Shown here: piece after piece, positions 1 to 10,276 of the stretch
Numbering within the stretch: position 1 is the stretch's first letter
How the letters are laid out: the number at the start of each line of letters is the position of its first letter
From: Rhabdophis nuchalis
Taxonomy: Eukaryota > Chordata > Lepidosauria > Squamata > Natricidae
DNA length: 64,000 bases
Direction of reading: 5' to 3'
Assembly (NCBI GenBank): GCA_039707465.1
Contig: CM077643.1
Location: 376,953,919 to 377,017,918, forward strand
Translations under genes and position numbers: made by a program
The notes under the pieces: model-generated
Seen by the model: only the letters and a program-made list of their open reading frames with translations
The model's database searches: none
Told to the model about the DNA's origin: nothing

Positions 1-3000
1 TAACCCACATTCTTCTACTTTATCTAGTAGTAGGTTATAATAATAATAATAATAATAATTTAATTTATATCCCGCTCTCTCTCCCCGAGGGGACTCGAGG
101 CGGGGCACAGGCAATTAAAAATACAAATAAACACAGACAAGTACAAAATACAGAATTAAAAATAAATTAAATAAATCCTGCGCTAAAACCTATAAACTAA
201 AAATTACCCCTAAAAAACCCTAACCTAAAAAGAGACTACCCAAGGCCGGCCAGACGAAAAAAGTGAGTCTTTAATTTTAAGCGGAAGGAGCGGAGGTCCG
301 TAGTTGTCCTGATATCGGGGGGAAGGTCATTCCAGAGGGCTGGGCCCGCCACAGAGAAGGCCCTTCCCCTGGGCGTCGCCCGCTGACAAAGTCTAGTGGA
401 CGGCACCCGGAGAAGTCCCTCTCTGTGGGAGCGAATCGGCCGTGAGGATGTATGGGGCAGGATCCGATCCCGCAGGTAGCTAGGTCCCGAGCCATGGAGC
501 GCTTTGAAGATGGTAATTAACACCTTGAAGCGCACCCGGAAGACGACAGGTAGCCAGTGCAGCTCGCGCAAGAGCGGTGTTACATGGGCAAACCTAGAGG
601 TGCCCATAATTGCTCGCGCGGCTGCATTCTGGACCAACTGAAGCCTCCGGGTACACCTCAAGGGGAGCCCCATGTAGAGAGAGTTGCAATAATCCAGTCG
701 GGATGTCACGAGAGCATGAGTGACTGTGCGAAGGGCGTCCCGATCCAATAGGGGGCGCAACTGGCGTACCAGGCGAACCTGGTAAAACGCCCTCCTGGCC
801 ACGGCTGTCACTTGATCTTCCATGGACAGCCGGGTATCCAGGAGGACACCCAAGTTGCGCGCCCCATCCACAGGGGCAAGATGTTCGCCCCCTATGGCCA
901 GCGTTGGAGAGAGCTGGTTGAACCGGGCAGCCGGAAACCACAGCCACTCGGTCTTGGTCGGGTTGAGCCTAAGTCCGTTACTTCCCATCCAGATCCGCAC
1001 GGCTTCCAAGCACCGGCACATCACCGCTACGGCATCGTTGGGGTGGTTTGGGGTAGATATGTACAGCTGGGTGTCATCAGCGTACAGGTGGTACTCTACC
1101 CCAAAACCACGGATGATCTCGCCCAGCGGCTTCATGTATGCGTTAAACAGGAGAGGCGAGAGGACCGACCCCTGAGGCACCCCGCATGTGAGGGGTCTCG
1201 GGGTCGACCTCTGCTCTCCTGCACGCACAAATTGCGATCGGCCAGAGAGGTAGGAGGAGAACCACCGTAAAACGGTGCCTCCCACCCCCAACCCCCCCAG
1301 CCGATGCAATAGGATACCATGGTCGATGGTATCGAAAGCCGCCGAGAGGTCTAATAGGACCAGGATGGAGGAACATCCCCCATCTCTGGCCCTCCAGAGA
1401 TCATCTACCAACGCGACCAATGCCGTCTCGGTGCTATGCCCGGGCCGAAAGCCGGACTGGTGCGGATCTAGATAGTCAACTTCCTCCAGGTGACGGGGAA
1501 ACTGTTGTGCCACCACACTCTCAACAACCTTCGCCAAGAAGGGAAGGTTGGAGACTGGACGGTAGTTGTTCAAAAGAGCTGGGTCCAAAGAGGGCTTCTT
1601 GAGGAGGGGCCTCACCATGGCCTCTTTTAGGGAGGCAGGCAAGGAACCCTCACTCAAGGATGCGTTGACAACCTCTTGGAGCCAGCCTCGTGTCACCTCC
1701 CAGGATGCCAGTACAAGCCAGGAGGGGCACGGGTCCAATAAACATGTGGTGGCTCGCAGTCGCCCACGTAGCCTGTCCATATCCTCGGAAGTAACGGAGT
1801 CAAACTCCTCCCAAACAAGATCTCTCTCGTGGCATCCCACTGGGTCATGAATGGGGGTTAGCTCACTCTGTATCTGGGCGGTTTTCTCCTGCAGAAAAAT
1901 CACAAATTCCTCTGCTCTACCCTGTAGCGGGGCTTCCCGTTCCCTCTGTTGAAGGAGGTCGCGGGTCACCCTAAACAGGGCGGCAGGGCGGTTTTCTGCG
2001 GATGCTATGAGAGTGGCACAATGATGACGTTTGGCCACTCTCAGCGCCACAATGTAAGTCCGTAAATGGGCTCTTACCTGTGTCCGGTCAGATTCAGAGC
2101 GGCTAGCCCTCCATCTTCTCTCTAGGCATCTCTTGCGGCGTTTCATCACCCGCAGCTCCACAGTGAACCAAGGAGCCAGGGTGGTTCGCCGCCGCGAGAG
2201 AGGCCGCAGGGGCGCGACCCGATCTAAGGCTCCCACGGCCGCACTATTCCATGCGGCCGTGAGGTCCTCCATCGGGGCGCGGGTCAGGGATACAGGAAAT
2301 GGCCCAAGCGCTGTCTGGAACCCATCCGGGTCCATCAAGCGCCTGGGGCGGTACCAGATTAGTGACTCTGGTTCCGCCTCCCCGCGGAGGGGAGCAGCGG
2401 TCGGAAAGTCGAGCCGGAGAAGTGAGTGGTCTGACCATGACAAGGGTGTGATGACTATATCCCCTGTACCCAGATCACTTTTCCATTGGCCCGAGACAAA
2501 GATGAGGTCCGGCGTATGTCCACCCTCGTGAGTGGGGCCTTGAATTACTTGGGTCAGGTCCATGGCCGTCATGGAAGCCATGAACTCCCGAGCTACCACG
2601 GATGATTCGCCCAACGATGGCAGGTTAAAGTCCCCCATGACTATAAGTCTGGGGGTCTCCACTGCCACCGTAGCGATCACCTCCAGGAGCTCGGGCAGGG
2701 CTGCTGCTACATAGCGGGGAGCCAGGTATACAACCAGCAAGCCCAACTGCCTCCCTAGGCCCCACCTCACGCAGAGGGACTCACAGCCGGAAGTCTGAGG
2801 CACAATGGTCTCTCTCGGCTCAAGGCCTTCCTTAATAATGACCGCTACCCCACCACCCCTGCCTAGGGCCCGCGGCTGATGAAATGCGCGGTAGCCTGGT
2901 GGGCACATTTCAACGAGGGGATGTCCTCCCTCGTGGCCCAACCAGGTCTCCGCAATTCCTACCAGGTCCGGCTCCCCCTCTGACACAAGGTCACTAATGA

Positions 3001-3400
3001 GGGGGGCTTTGTTGACAACGGACCTGGCGTTGCAAAACATCAGCCGCAGACCCTGGCTCTGTATTCCCTGGCCACCTAGCCTGCGGGGGTTGTGGCACCC
3101 AACCGTTTGTAACCAACGGCTACGTGCCATCAACCGGGAGGAAGGAACTTGTCTCCCCTCGGACCTGCCCCTCCCCACGACCCTCTGGATGGGGAAGCCC
3201 TCCACCGGAATGACTTGTGTTTCCCCCCTCTTAACGAAACCATCCGCCTCCCTCCGTCGTCTGCTGGCTCGGCCCGTTCCCTTTTGGCTAGTCTCAACCT
3301 GTCTAAACCCTCCCCCCTCCCTGGTGCCCCCTAAAATAAACAGCAATTTGTTAACTAAAAAACCCCTACACCTGCGCTTTCGCCACTTCTCCTGACTTAT
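1..3400 (-). mobile_element. CR1/L3-type LINE, near full length, with intact ORF2
   Basis: A non-LTR retrotransposon on the minus strand. The 3' end lies near 36-60 as an (ATT)n-type tail preceded by a GGGATATAAATTAAAT 3' end, and the same 3' end is seen at 49500-49580. The single open frame (236-3346) encodes endonuclease plus reverse transcriptase. The 5' limit is unclear; sequence to about 3550 has no other explanation. The CR1-clade/L3 assignment rests on protein motifs and the 3' end and was not checked against a repeat library. Confidence 0.85.
236..3346 (-). CDS. LINE ORF2: endonuclease / reverse transcriptase, 1036 aa
   Basis: The protein copies LINE RNA into the genome: it nicks target DNA and primes reverse transcription there. 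An APE-type endonuclease spans about residues 100-315, with CNARS near 105, AETW near 132, GDFN at 238-241 and SDH at 305-307. The reverse transcriptase spans about 590-860, with NNYRPVSN near 593, SGFRPGHST near 631, LLDLSAAFDTIDH near 664, GVPQGSVLSPLLFN near 722 and the catalytic YADD at 755-758. The C-terminal part (about 890-1036) carries the TSRLDYCNSLYMGLP region typical of CR1/L3/Rex-type elements. No internal stop or frameshift is present, which suggests a young copy. The true start may be downstream of the first Met, because the first ~95 residues are low in recognisable features. Confidence 0.88.
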   Translation of the reverse strand: MLFILGGTREGGGFRQVETSQKGTGRASRRRREADGFVKRGETQVIPVEGFPIQRVVGRGRSEGRQVPSSRLMARSRWLQTVGCHNPRRLGGQGIQSQGLRLMFCNARSVVNKAPLISDLVSEGEPDLVGIAETWLGHEGGHPLVEMCPPGYRAFHQPRALGRGGGVAVIIKEGLEPRETIVPQTSGCESLCVRWGLGRQLGLLVVYLAPRYVAAALPELLEVIATVAVETPRLIVMGDFNLPSLGESSVVAREFMASMTAMDLTQVIQGPTHEGGHTPDLIFVSGQWKSDLGTGDIVITPLSWSDHSLLRLDFPTAAPLRGEAEPESLIWYRPRRLMDPDGFQTALGPFPVSLTRAPMEDLTAAWNSAAVGALDRVAPLRPLSRRRTTLAPWFTVELRVMKRRKRCLERRWRASRSESDRTQVRAHLRTYIVALRVAKRHHCATLIASAENRPAALFRVTRDLLQQREREAPLQGRAEEFVIFLQEKTAQIQSELTPIHDPVGCHERDLVWEEFDSVTSEDMDRLRGRLRATTCLLDPCPSWLVLASWEVTRGWLQEVVNASLSEGSLPASLKEAMVRPLLKKPSLDPALLNNYRPVSNLPFLAKVVESVVAQQFPRHLEEVDYLDPHQSGFRPGHSTETALVALVDDLWRARDGGCSSILVLLDLSAAFDTIDHGILLHRLGGLGVGGTVLRWFSSYLSGRSQFVRAGEQRSTPRPLTCGVPQGSVLSPLLFNAYMKPLGEIIRGFGVEYHLYADDTQLYISTPNHPNDAVAVMCRCLEAVRIWMGSNGLRLNPTKTEWLWFPAARFNQLSPTLAIGGEHLAPVDGARNLGVLLDTRLSMEDQVTAVARRAFYQVRLVRQLRPLLDRDALRTVTHALVTSRLDYCNSLYMGLPLRCTRRLQLVQNAAARAIMGTSRFAHVTPLLRELHWLPVVFRVRFKVLITIFKALHGSGPSYLRDRILPHTSSRPIRSHREGLLRVPSTRLCQRATPRGRAFSVAGPALWNDLPPDIRTTTDLRSFRLKLKTHFFRLAGLG

Positions 3401-3739
3401 TAGTCCCTCATCAAAGTGTGCCCTTGATAATACAGCGGGCCATACCTGCGAGAGGGGGGACTCCCGCAGTAGGATTAGGTCTGCCCTTGAATATATTACG
3501 GGTCACATCGACAGCAGGGAATCAATTTGGGTACAGAGATGTTTAGATGGTCGGAATAAATATTAAATATTAAATAAGATGTTAAAATATATATTCAATA
3601 AATATTGGAAAGATGTTAAAATTAATTAATTCCAGTAAGTTAATGATACGGTATAGAAAAGTTAAAATCCTGGGTATGATGGTCAATAAATAATTGCATA
3701 AAGTGCACATGATCACATAAGTGCACTATCACAGGCGTG
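3401..3739. other. No recognisable feature (A/T-rich after 3540)
   Basis: No gene or clear repeat was seen. The first ~150 bp may still belong to the 5' region of the minus-strand LINE; 3540-3700 is A/T-rich. Confidence 0.3.
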
Positions 3740-4620
3740 GCCTTAGCAAGTCCAGTCCAGTCCCACTCTTCCAGAGCCTCAGGCCTCAGCCAAAGATGGT
3801 ACATGGTTGGGCCCCTTGCAGGATCTCCCGGCCCCCCTTGTGGGTCCTGGTTTAAGTTGGTTTAAACAGAGTCAGTAGGGAACAGGGCCTCAGCCTGGAT
3901 CTTCTTAGGCCTCGGCCCAGCTGTTATGCGGCCTCCCGGCTCCCGGCTCCCGGCTGCTAGACCTCCGATTTTCCACTCACCGGTACTCTAATGGAGTCGG
4001 CCAAATAAAGGAGTCCAGATTGGGTCATCTTGGCTACGGCCCTGCTGTTATCGGGCCTAGATCGTCCTCGCCAGGTGTCCCTCCCAGACTGGCATCCCGG
4101 CCTTCTGCGTCCTGGCCCCCCATGGCCCTCCGCACTCGGCAGTCCCAGCTTGCCTTCTGTCCAGCCTGGCGTCCCGGCCTCCGGCAACCCGGCCTCTCAC
4201 GTCCTTCGGCCTCCGACGGTCGGCGCGCCTCGGCAGACCTTCTGGCAAGCCTCCTGCCCAGCCTCCTGCCCGGTTTCCACCTCTCCAGCGTCCAGCAAGC
4301 CTTCTGCCCGGTCTCCAGCACTCCGCTTTCTCCCCCGCTTTCTCCCCCCGGCGGGCTCAACAAGCCCGGCATCGGCCCGCCATCGACCTGACGCCCGGCG
4401 TCTCCAGCTGACCGGCGCCTTCCGGTCAGCAAAACCCCCGTTCTTGGCCGTCAACTCACCCTGGGAGGCCGTCCATGGCCTCGATGGTAAGCCAGGGTGG
4501 TCACTTACTGGGCCCGACCCTCAAAGCTGGTAAGGAGGGTCGGGCGGCATCTCTTTTAACCAAAAAGCCCCCGCGGCCCGCGCGGAGCTCAAAGGCAGAC
4601 CGCCATCTCTTCGCGCATGC
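3740..4620. other. GC- and CpG-rich tract, unassigned
   Basis: About 0.9 kb of C-rich DNA with recurring CCCGGCCTCC / CCCGGCT blocks (a triple CCCGGCT run at about 3933-3954) and many CpGs. It contrasts with the A/T-rich surroundings. It lies upstream (in minus-strand sense) of the L3 ORF2 and directly abuts a CR1 fragment at 4620. It may be a LINE 5' region, a degenerate GC-rich tandem repeat, or a CpG island. Frames across it are simple-sequence translations with no recognisable domain. Confidence 0.45.
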
Positions 4621-5130
4621 GCAAAATATGGTCTACCTTATCAAATGCCTTACTGAAGTCCAAGTAAACTATATCGACGGCATTCCTCTGGTCCATTAAT
4701 TTTGTCACTTTGTCAAAGAATGCAATAAGATTAGTCTAGCATGATCTGTTTTTGACAAACCTATGTTGGCGTTTGGCTATTACTTTGTTTATTTCTAGGT
4801 GTTAGCTAATTTTTTGCTTGATTATCTTTTCCAGAATCTTTCCTGGTATTGAGGTCAGGCTGATAGGTCTGTAGTTTCCTGGATATCTATGATGATTGCA
4901 GTGTCCCAGAGTCATGTGATCACTTTTGCAACCTTCTGACAAGCAAAGTCTTAACAACTGCAGTGATTCACTTAATAAGTGTGCCAAGAAAAGTTGTAAA
5001 ATGGGGCAAAACCCACTTAACATGTCTCGCTTAGCAAAAGAAACTGTAGCTTCAATGGTGGTTGTAAGTTGAAGGCCATCTATATTTATTTCATGCTCCT
5101 TATTGTACATGATCTAAGCCTTAGTAGTTA
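4621..5130 (-). mobile_element. CR1 LINE fragment (reverse transcriptase region)
   Basis: Read on the minus strand, 4621-4885 encodes broken CR1 reverse transcriptase, including NYRPISLTSIPGKILEKIIKQ and, in another frame, the DFSKAFDKVD region. The fragment is split near 4888 by about 195 bp of MITE-like sequence; 5084-5130 may be the continuation. It is non-functional. Confidence 0.7.
4888..5083. mobile_element. MITE-like insert (partial), same family as 26816-27157
   Basis: Contains phrases such as TCATGTGATCACTTTTGCAACCTTCTGACAAG and the end GGTGGTTGTAAGTTGAAGG, all shared with the element at 26816-27157. Only one end is present. It interrupts the CR1 fragment. Confidence 0.5.
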
Positions 5131-5259
5131 TATTGCCAAGGCCAAATACACTATTAAGGGCCCTTCTTCTAAGATTACCAAATGATGACTTATACTTAAT
5201 CGTTAATATAGGGTTCAATATATTTTGTAGGTGTATTAGTATTAGTATGTAATATTTAA

Positions 5260-5595
5260 GGGACACGGTGGCTAAGACTCTGAGCTTGTTGATCAGAATG
5301 GTTGGCAGTTTGGTAGTTCAACTCCCTAGCCCCGTGTAATGGAGTGAGCTCCCGTTACTTGTCCCAGCTTCTGCCAACCTAGCAGTTTGAAAGCATGTAA
5401 AAATGCAAATAGAAAAATTGGAACCACCTTTGATGTGAAGGTAAAAGCATTCCATTCACCTTTGGTGTTTAGTCATGCTGCCCCATTGACCATCATCAGA
5501 CAGTGCTGGCTCTTCGTCTTTGAAACAGAGATGAGCACCACCCCTAGAGTCCGGAATGACTAGCACATATGTGTGAGGGGAACCTTTACCTTTAT
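5260..5595 (+). mobile_element. tRNA-derived SINE, Sauria type
   Basis: Starts GGGACACGGTGGCTAAGACTCTGAG (tRNA-like head), passes through a body with CTTGTCCCAGCTTCTGCCAACCTAGCAG, and ends in ACCTTTACCTTTA. This head and tail match what is known of Sauria SINEs, which are mobilised by Bov-B LINEs. Other copies in the window are at 17752-17933, 17934-18559 and 61097-61699. It lies just upstream of the CHRNA2 exon. Confidence 0.75.
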
Positions 5596-5818
5596 GTGAA
5601 CAGACAAAAATGTGAGTTTCAAAATAGTCTTGTTTGTAAGGAGAGGACAGTCTGATTCCTCCAGGTTTTTGTCACAATAAATCAATATATTAGAAGTCTT
5701 TCTTGATTGGCTTTAACTGAGTGGATTACAATGCTGTCCCTATATAATGGCTCAAGACAAAGAGGTTTGTTTAAGGTTGAACAATCTCCTCTTAACTCCT
5801 CTCTTCTTTTCTCTCAAG

Positions 5819-6911
5819 TGCTGATGGAGAGTTTGCTGTCACCCATATGATAAAGGCTCATCTTTTCTCTAACGGCAGTGTGAAGTGGGTGCCACCAGCC
5901 ATCTATAAGAGTTCCTGCAGCATTGATGTAACCTTCTTCCCCTTTGATCAACAGAACTGCAAAATGAAATTTGGTTCATGGACTTATGACAAGGCCAAGA
6001 TTGACTTGGAGAGCATGGAGCACCATGTCGACCTTAAGGATTACTGGGAAAGTGGGGAATGGGCCATTATCAGTGCAGTGGGCACTTATAATACCAAGAA
6101 ATATGATTGTTGCAGTGAGATCTACCCTGATATCACTTATAGCTTCATCATCCGCCGTTTGCCTCTCTTCTACACCATTAATCTCATTATCCCTTGCCTT
6201 CTAATTTCCTGCTTGACCGTGTTGGTCTTCTACCTGCCATCCGACTGTGGTGAGAAGATCACCCTGTGCATCTCTGTCCTTCTTTCCCTCACTGTCTTTC
6301 TCCTACTCATCACTGAAATCATTCCATCCACTTCCCTAGTTATCCCGCTGATTGGCGAATATTTGCTTTTCACCATGATCTTCGTCACCCTCTCCATTGT
6401 TATCACAGTCTTTGTTCTCAACGTCCATCATCGCTCACCCAGTACTCACAAGATGCCACACTGGGTCCAGAATGTTTTCCTGGATTTCATTCCCCGCTGG
6501 CTCTTCATGAAACGTCCTCCAGTAATAGCTTCAGGGTTGAGGGTGACCAGTGAAGAAGTAATTGCACAATACGACATGCCCCCAGAGAATCTCAGCACTT
6601 CACGGTGTTGGCTGGAGACAGACGTAGATGATAGGTGGGATGAGGAAGAGGAGAATCATGAAGAGATGATTCAAGCTGGCCGACTACCCCTGCAAAGCGT
6701 TTGTCACCACCAATGCCTTCAATATCGCTACACCAGTGCTCAACATCTAGGAAGAAGATTTGTGGAATTGGTTCATCGCCCAGCCACTATCAAAACAGAA
6801 AGTTCAGCTTCATCTGAGCAGGGCATTCAGCTGTCTCCAAGCATCTTGAAGGCGCTGGAAGGGGTGCACTTCATAGCAAATCACCTGCGGGCTGAGGATG
6901 CAGATTTCTCG
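5819..6911 (+). CDS. CHRNA2: Nicotinic acetylcholine receptor alpha2 subunit, large exon (ligand domain to M3-M4 loop)
   Basis: This exon encodes part of a pentameric, acetylcholine-gated cation channel subunit at neuronal plasma membranes. It begins after TTTCTCTCAAG with the last base of a split codon (T, then GCT GAT GGA) and ends before GTGAGT. In order it shows ADGEFAVTH; the Cys-loop [15 protein letters not shown] with cysteines 14 residues apart; loop B FGSWTYD; the vicinal cysteines of loop C ([10 protein letters not shown]), which define alpha subunits; M1 (about [20 protein letters not shown]); M2 beginning [18 protein letters not shown]3; and a moderately short M3-M4 cytoplasmic loop ending [20 protein letters not shown]. 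The length is 1093 nt (364 codons plus one base). No stop or frameshift occurs, so it appears functional. Confidence 0.93.
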
Positions 6912-8128
6912 GTGAGTCACTAAATCTGAGATACTAAGACCTGTTTTTTTATGGATTAGATCATTAGAACTTTGGACTACTCAGTCCATCTTTTTTTCAT
7001 ATATCCCCAGCCCTGAGGAATATTGTCCAGCTTCCACTTACATTGTGTGCCACTTAAATTCAGTAGCCTAAAGACCTGTCTGCAGGAGTTCTTATCCCTT
7101 GGACCAAGAACCTAAGATGCAGTTAGACCTAAGAGAGAAATCAGCCTAGCAGGATAGAAGGATAGGAGAAGTAGAAGGTAGACAAACTTTTGTGAAAAAA
7201 TGGGAGCAGGAAGGAATGTAACCTGAATGAGTGCAAAATCACAACATTAACACAGTAATTCAAGGGTAAATATTTTCACGGACCTGTCCCACTGCAACCC
7301 ACAATGTATCTTTTGCATTTGCTGACTCATTGTACTTATTCTACAGTATTTTTATTTGCGCATAAGATCAATTAGGTTTAATGGGCTTATGCTGATTCAG
7401 CCTGCATTGGACTGCACTGTTAATTTATGATTCCATTGTCTGCCAGATATGGCATGCAGTCTTCGTTTTAACCTTAGGAGCTCCTTCCAGCTGAAACTTC
7501 ATTGGAATTTTACAAGATGTTCCTTTTCTTTTCAGAAAGAATCAACAAATTGAAGTGACTTATATGATAAACAGAACTTTTCCACACCTACAGGAGAAGT
7601 TCTAAAAAAATTTGAAACCCACCACTGGTATGAAGTCAGCGAAGTCATCAATTAAGAGAAAGAAGAGGAAAAATGTTGGTGTGAAAGAGGGTGTAGGAAG
7701 ATTTCCTCTCTTGTCCTACCATTTCAGACCATAGGTTCTCCCCTCTTTCACTTGCCATTCCTCACTGTGTTGCCCACTTCTGGAAGCTCAGGAACACATG
7801 GAAACTCTTGCTTTTACCAGAAGGTTTCTGCCAGAAGGTTTTTACCAGAGGTTTTCTGCCACCTCATAGATCATGTGTGGTGGTGGGAAGACTGACTCGC
7901 AAAGCAACACACAGACACACGCTCCTTCATACTCTCCAGCTCTCTAGCTAGCAAATGACATTGAGAGCAAGAATCCAACTGGCTCCCTCCCGCCCCACTG
8001 GTACAATCCCCCCCCCCCCCAGTCAGCCTGGCTGTCATGGGGTTTGTTACTCTTTGAATGCATATTGACACCTGCACTTTATTGCTTAGGCAATGCCAGG
8101 AAGTACAGAAATGGACTTCCTTTTGTGT
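6912..8128 (+). other. CHRNA2 last intron, first part: nothing recognised
   Basis: Intronic DNA after the GTGAGT donor. No conserved open frame or clear repeat was seen apart from a C11 run near 8008-8021. Confidence 0.5.
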
Positions 8129-8136
8129 ACATAGAC

Positions 8137-8653
8137 CAGTGGTGGGTTTCAAATTTTTTTAGAACCTCTTCTGTAGGTGTGGCCTGCTTTGTGGGAGTGG
8201 GTTGCTGGCTATGTGACTGGATGGGAGTGGATTGCTGGCCATGTGACTGGATGGGAGTGGGTTGCTGGCCATGTGACTGGATGGGAGTGGATTGCCGGCC
8301 ATGTGACTGGATAGGCGTGGCCAACTTGTAAAATGTGGTGAAACTCACTTAACTGGGTTGCTTAGCAACCAAAATGTTGGCTCTGCTGGCATTTGAAGCA
8401 CGCAAGTCTTAAAGCTGTCAAGTTTCAAGACCCTTGCACCCCTAACCCTTTAGAAAGAAAAACCCCAGGGGTGTTCAAACTTGACAGCTTTAAGACTTGT
8501 GGACTTCAACTCCCAGAATTCCTCTTCTCACTCTTCATCTGGATGATGTGCGGATGGGCGAGGGGAGGGAGCTGGGACCAGTTCTAAATGGCACTGTAGA
8601 TTTGTGGAACATCTTCTATAGAACAGGTTAGAACTGGCAGGAACCCACCCCTG
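8137..8653. mobile_element. hAT-like non-autonomous element, CAGTGGTGGGTT family
   Basis: Begins CAGTGGTGGGTTTCAAA and ends GGAACCCACCCCTG, giving imperfect terminal inverted repeats. It is an inverted relative of 15240-15692: both share TTTACAAGTTGGCCA..., GTTGCTTAGCAACCAAAATGTTGG-type sequence, CAAACTTGACAGC and ATCTTCTATAGAA. The flanking 8-mers (ACATAGAC / GGACAGAC) match at only 5 of 8 positions, so the duplication is decayed. It contains a 30-bp minisatellite at 8193-8310. Confidence 0.65.
8193..8310. repeat. 30-bp tandem repeat, about 4 copies
   Basis: The unit ATGGGAGTGG ATTGCTGGCC ATGTGACTGG repeats in exact 30-bp register with few changes. The related element at 15240-15692 has about two copies of this region, so the array expanded inside the transposon. 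Confidence 0.9.
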
Positions 8654-8659
8654 GGACAG

Positions 8660-9955
8660 ACACACCACCTTAAGGAATAGCTTATCCTGCCAACTAGTTA
8701 TTGTGGAAGGCCTCTGGAGACCAGGCTGCTGAAAAAAGATGTGACGCCACAAATGAAGGTGGTGGGAAGCTATATTACAGTGTTTTACTGCCTTTTCTTT
8801 ATTAGAGATATTGTTGGACTGTGAATATCTTAGAGTTAACTGAAACTGAGGCAATGTAAAGCCTCATCAATCAATCAATCAAGCAATAAAACTTGGAGGG
8901 CGGTTAAACTTTCTGTTCCAGGGACACATCTACCCCTGTCCAACGTTGTCTCATCACAAATTAAGAAGTAGTATCAGCATTGGTAGATGTTTTCCAAGCT
9001 GCAGGTAATGCGCAGTGGGAAGGGAATCAAAGGCAGCAGAATCCAGGATGTACTTTCCTTCATTTGCATGTCATTAAAAGACCTTGAGGCAGAACAGTTA
9101 ATATGGCAGTGCCATCTCTGCTACCATATTTTTCTAGCGGCTGGAGGATTACACATTCACAGTTGTGGTAGAAACCTCTCAACCGATTACAGTGGTTAGT
9201 ATCACCCATAGACCATAATTCTCCAATATCATGGGTCCAGGTTGATCTGCCCATAGGAACTCCATCCCTGAAATGTCTTCCTGGGCAAGGTTCACTCTTT
9301 TAGCCTGGGGGTCATCGCACCCTGCCTGAGAGACAGGGCTGGTAACAGTCCAGAGAGGAAATATAGCTGGTTTGTCCCTTCATTACTGTCTAAACACCCA
9401 GTGTACAAAAGTAGGGACATTGATCTATATGTTCTCTCTCCCTCCCTCCCCCCTCCCTCCCCCCTCTCTTTCTTTGAAAAGAAGGCCTCCTATTTCAGGT
9501 TCACCCAATTTAGATGGAACTATGGGCTTCAAATGAAGTGTTATACATCTCCCCACCATTTGCCAAAATCTTTCTCAGGCAATTTTGTTTTTTATGAATG
9601 AAGGAGAATATACTGTACAGTGTCCCAGGATAACGTTGCAGGATCTAATCTGGGTCAGTCACCAGGACCAGAGGTTTTGTCTTCTGAGCTTTCAGACTCA
9701 TGCTGGAGCCCATCTTCAGAGAACTTCTCTTTAGCCAGAGAAGTTCGGCTAGAGAGTAGTTCCATGAAGATGGGATCCAGCACGTATCCGAAAGCTTGGA
9801 AGATTTTGTTTTCCTTAATCAAAGTCTCCCAACTCCAAAGGAACCCAACTAACTGAATAGTTTCATCCAGCACATTGAATTTTCTACTCTATACTCTGTA
9901 GAGCTGCCATATCTGGAATACCAAAATCTTGACAGTAGAAAACTACGGGATACCA
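8660..9955 (+). other. CHRNA2 last intron, middle: no recognised feature
   Basis: A short CT-rich run is present near 9430-9472. Otherwise no gene or repeat could be assigned. Confidence 0.4.
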
Positions 9956-9960
9956 TAAAG

Positions 9961-10126
9961 CAGGGGTCTCCAACCTTTGCAACTTTAAGTCTGAAGGACT
10001 TCAGCTCCCAGACTTCTCCAGCCAGCTTTGCTGGTTTCTTTGCTTGCTGGCTGGAGCTTTGCTGGCTGGAGAATTCTGGGAGTTGAAGTCCTTCAGACTT
10101 AAAGTTGCAAAGGTTGGAGACCCCTG
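9961..10126. mobile_element. Hairpin MITE (hAT type), 166 bp
   Basis: Begins CAGGGGTCTCCAACCTTTG and ends with its reverse complement; the whole element folds back on itself. It is flanked by the perfect 8-bp duplication CCATAAAG (9953-9960 and 10127-10134). The centre carries about 30 bp of extra sequence (TTTCTTTGCTTGCTGGCTGGAG) compared with the 135-bp copies elsewhere in the window. Confidence 0.92.
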
Positions 10127-10276
10127 CCATAAAGTATCCTCTTTGCTGTTATTCATTGCTCACCTGGATTTTTTCAGCCCAATTCTCTTAGTTTTACTTT
10201 CTGTCTATTTTAACTCTGATGGATAATTATTCTATGCCACATTGATACTTACTATGCCTACTTGCTTACTTAACCT

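Noticed and set aside
812..1270. Plus-strand open frames within 277-3395
   Set aside because: Shadows of the GC-rich LINE ORF2 on the other strand; no domains.
3957..4533. Pro/Ser/Gly-rich frames in the GC-rich tract
   Set aside because: No domains, no splice context; composition explains them.
8193..8310. CRISPR-like array (regular 30-bp repeats)
   Set aside because: Units are contiguous without spacers and lie in a vertebrate transposon.
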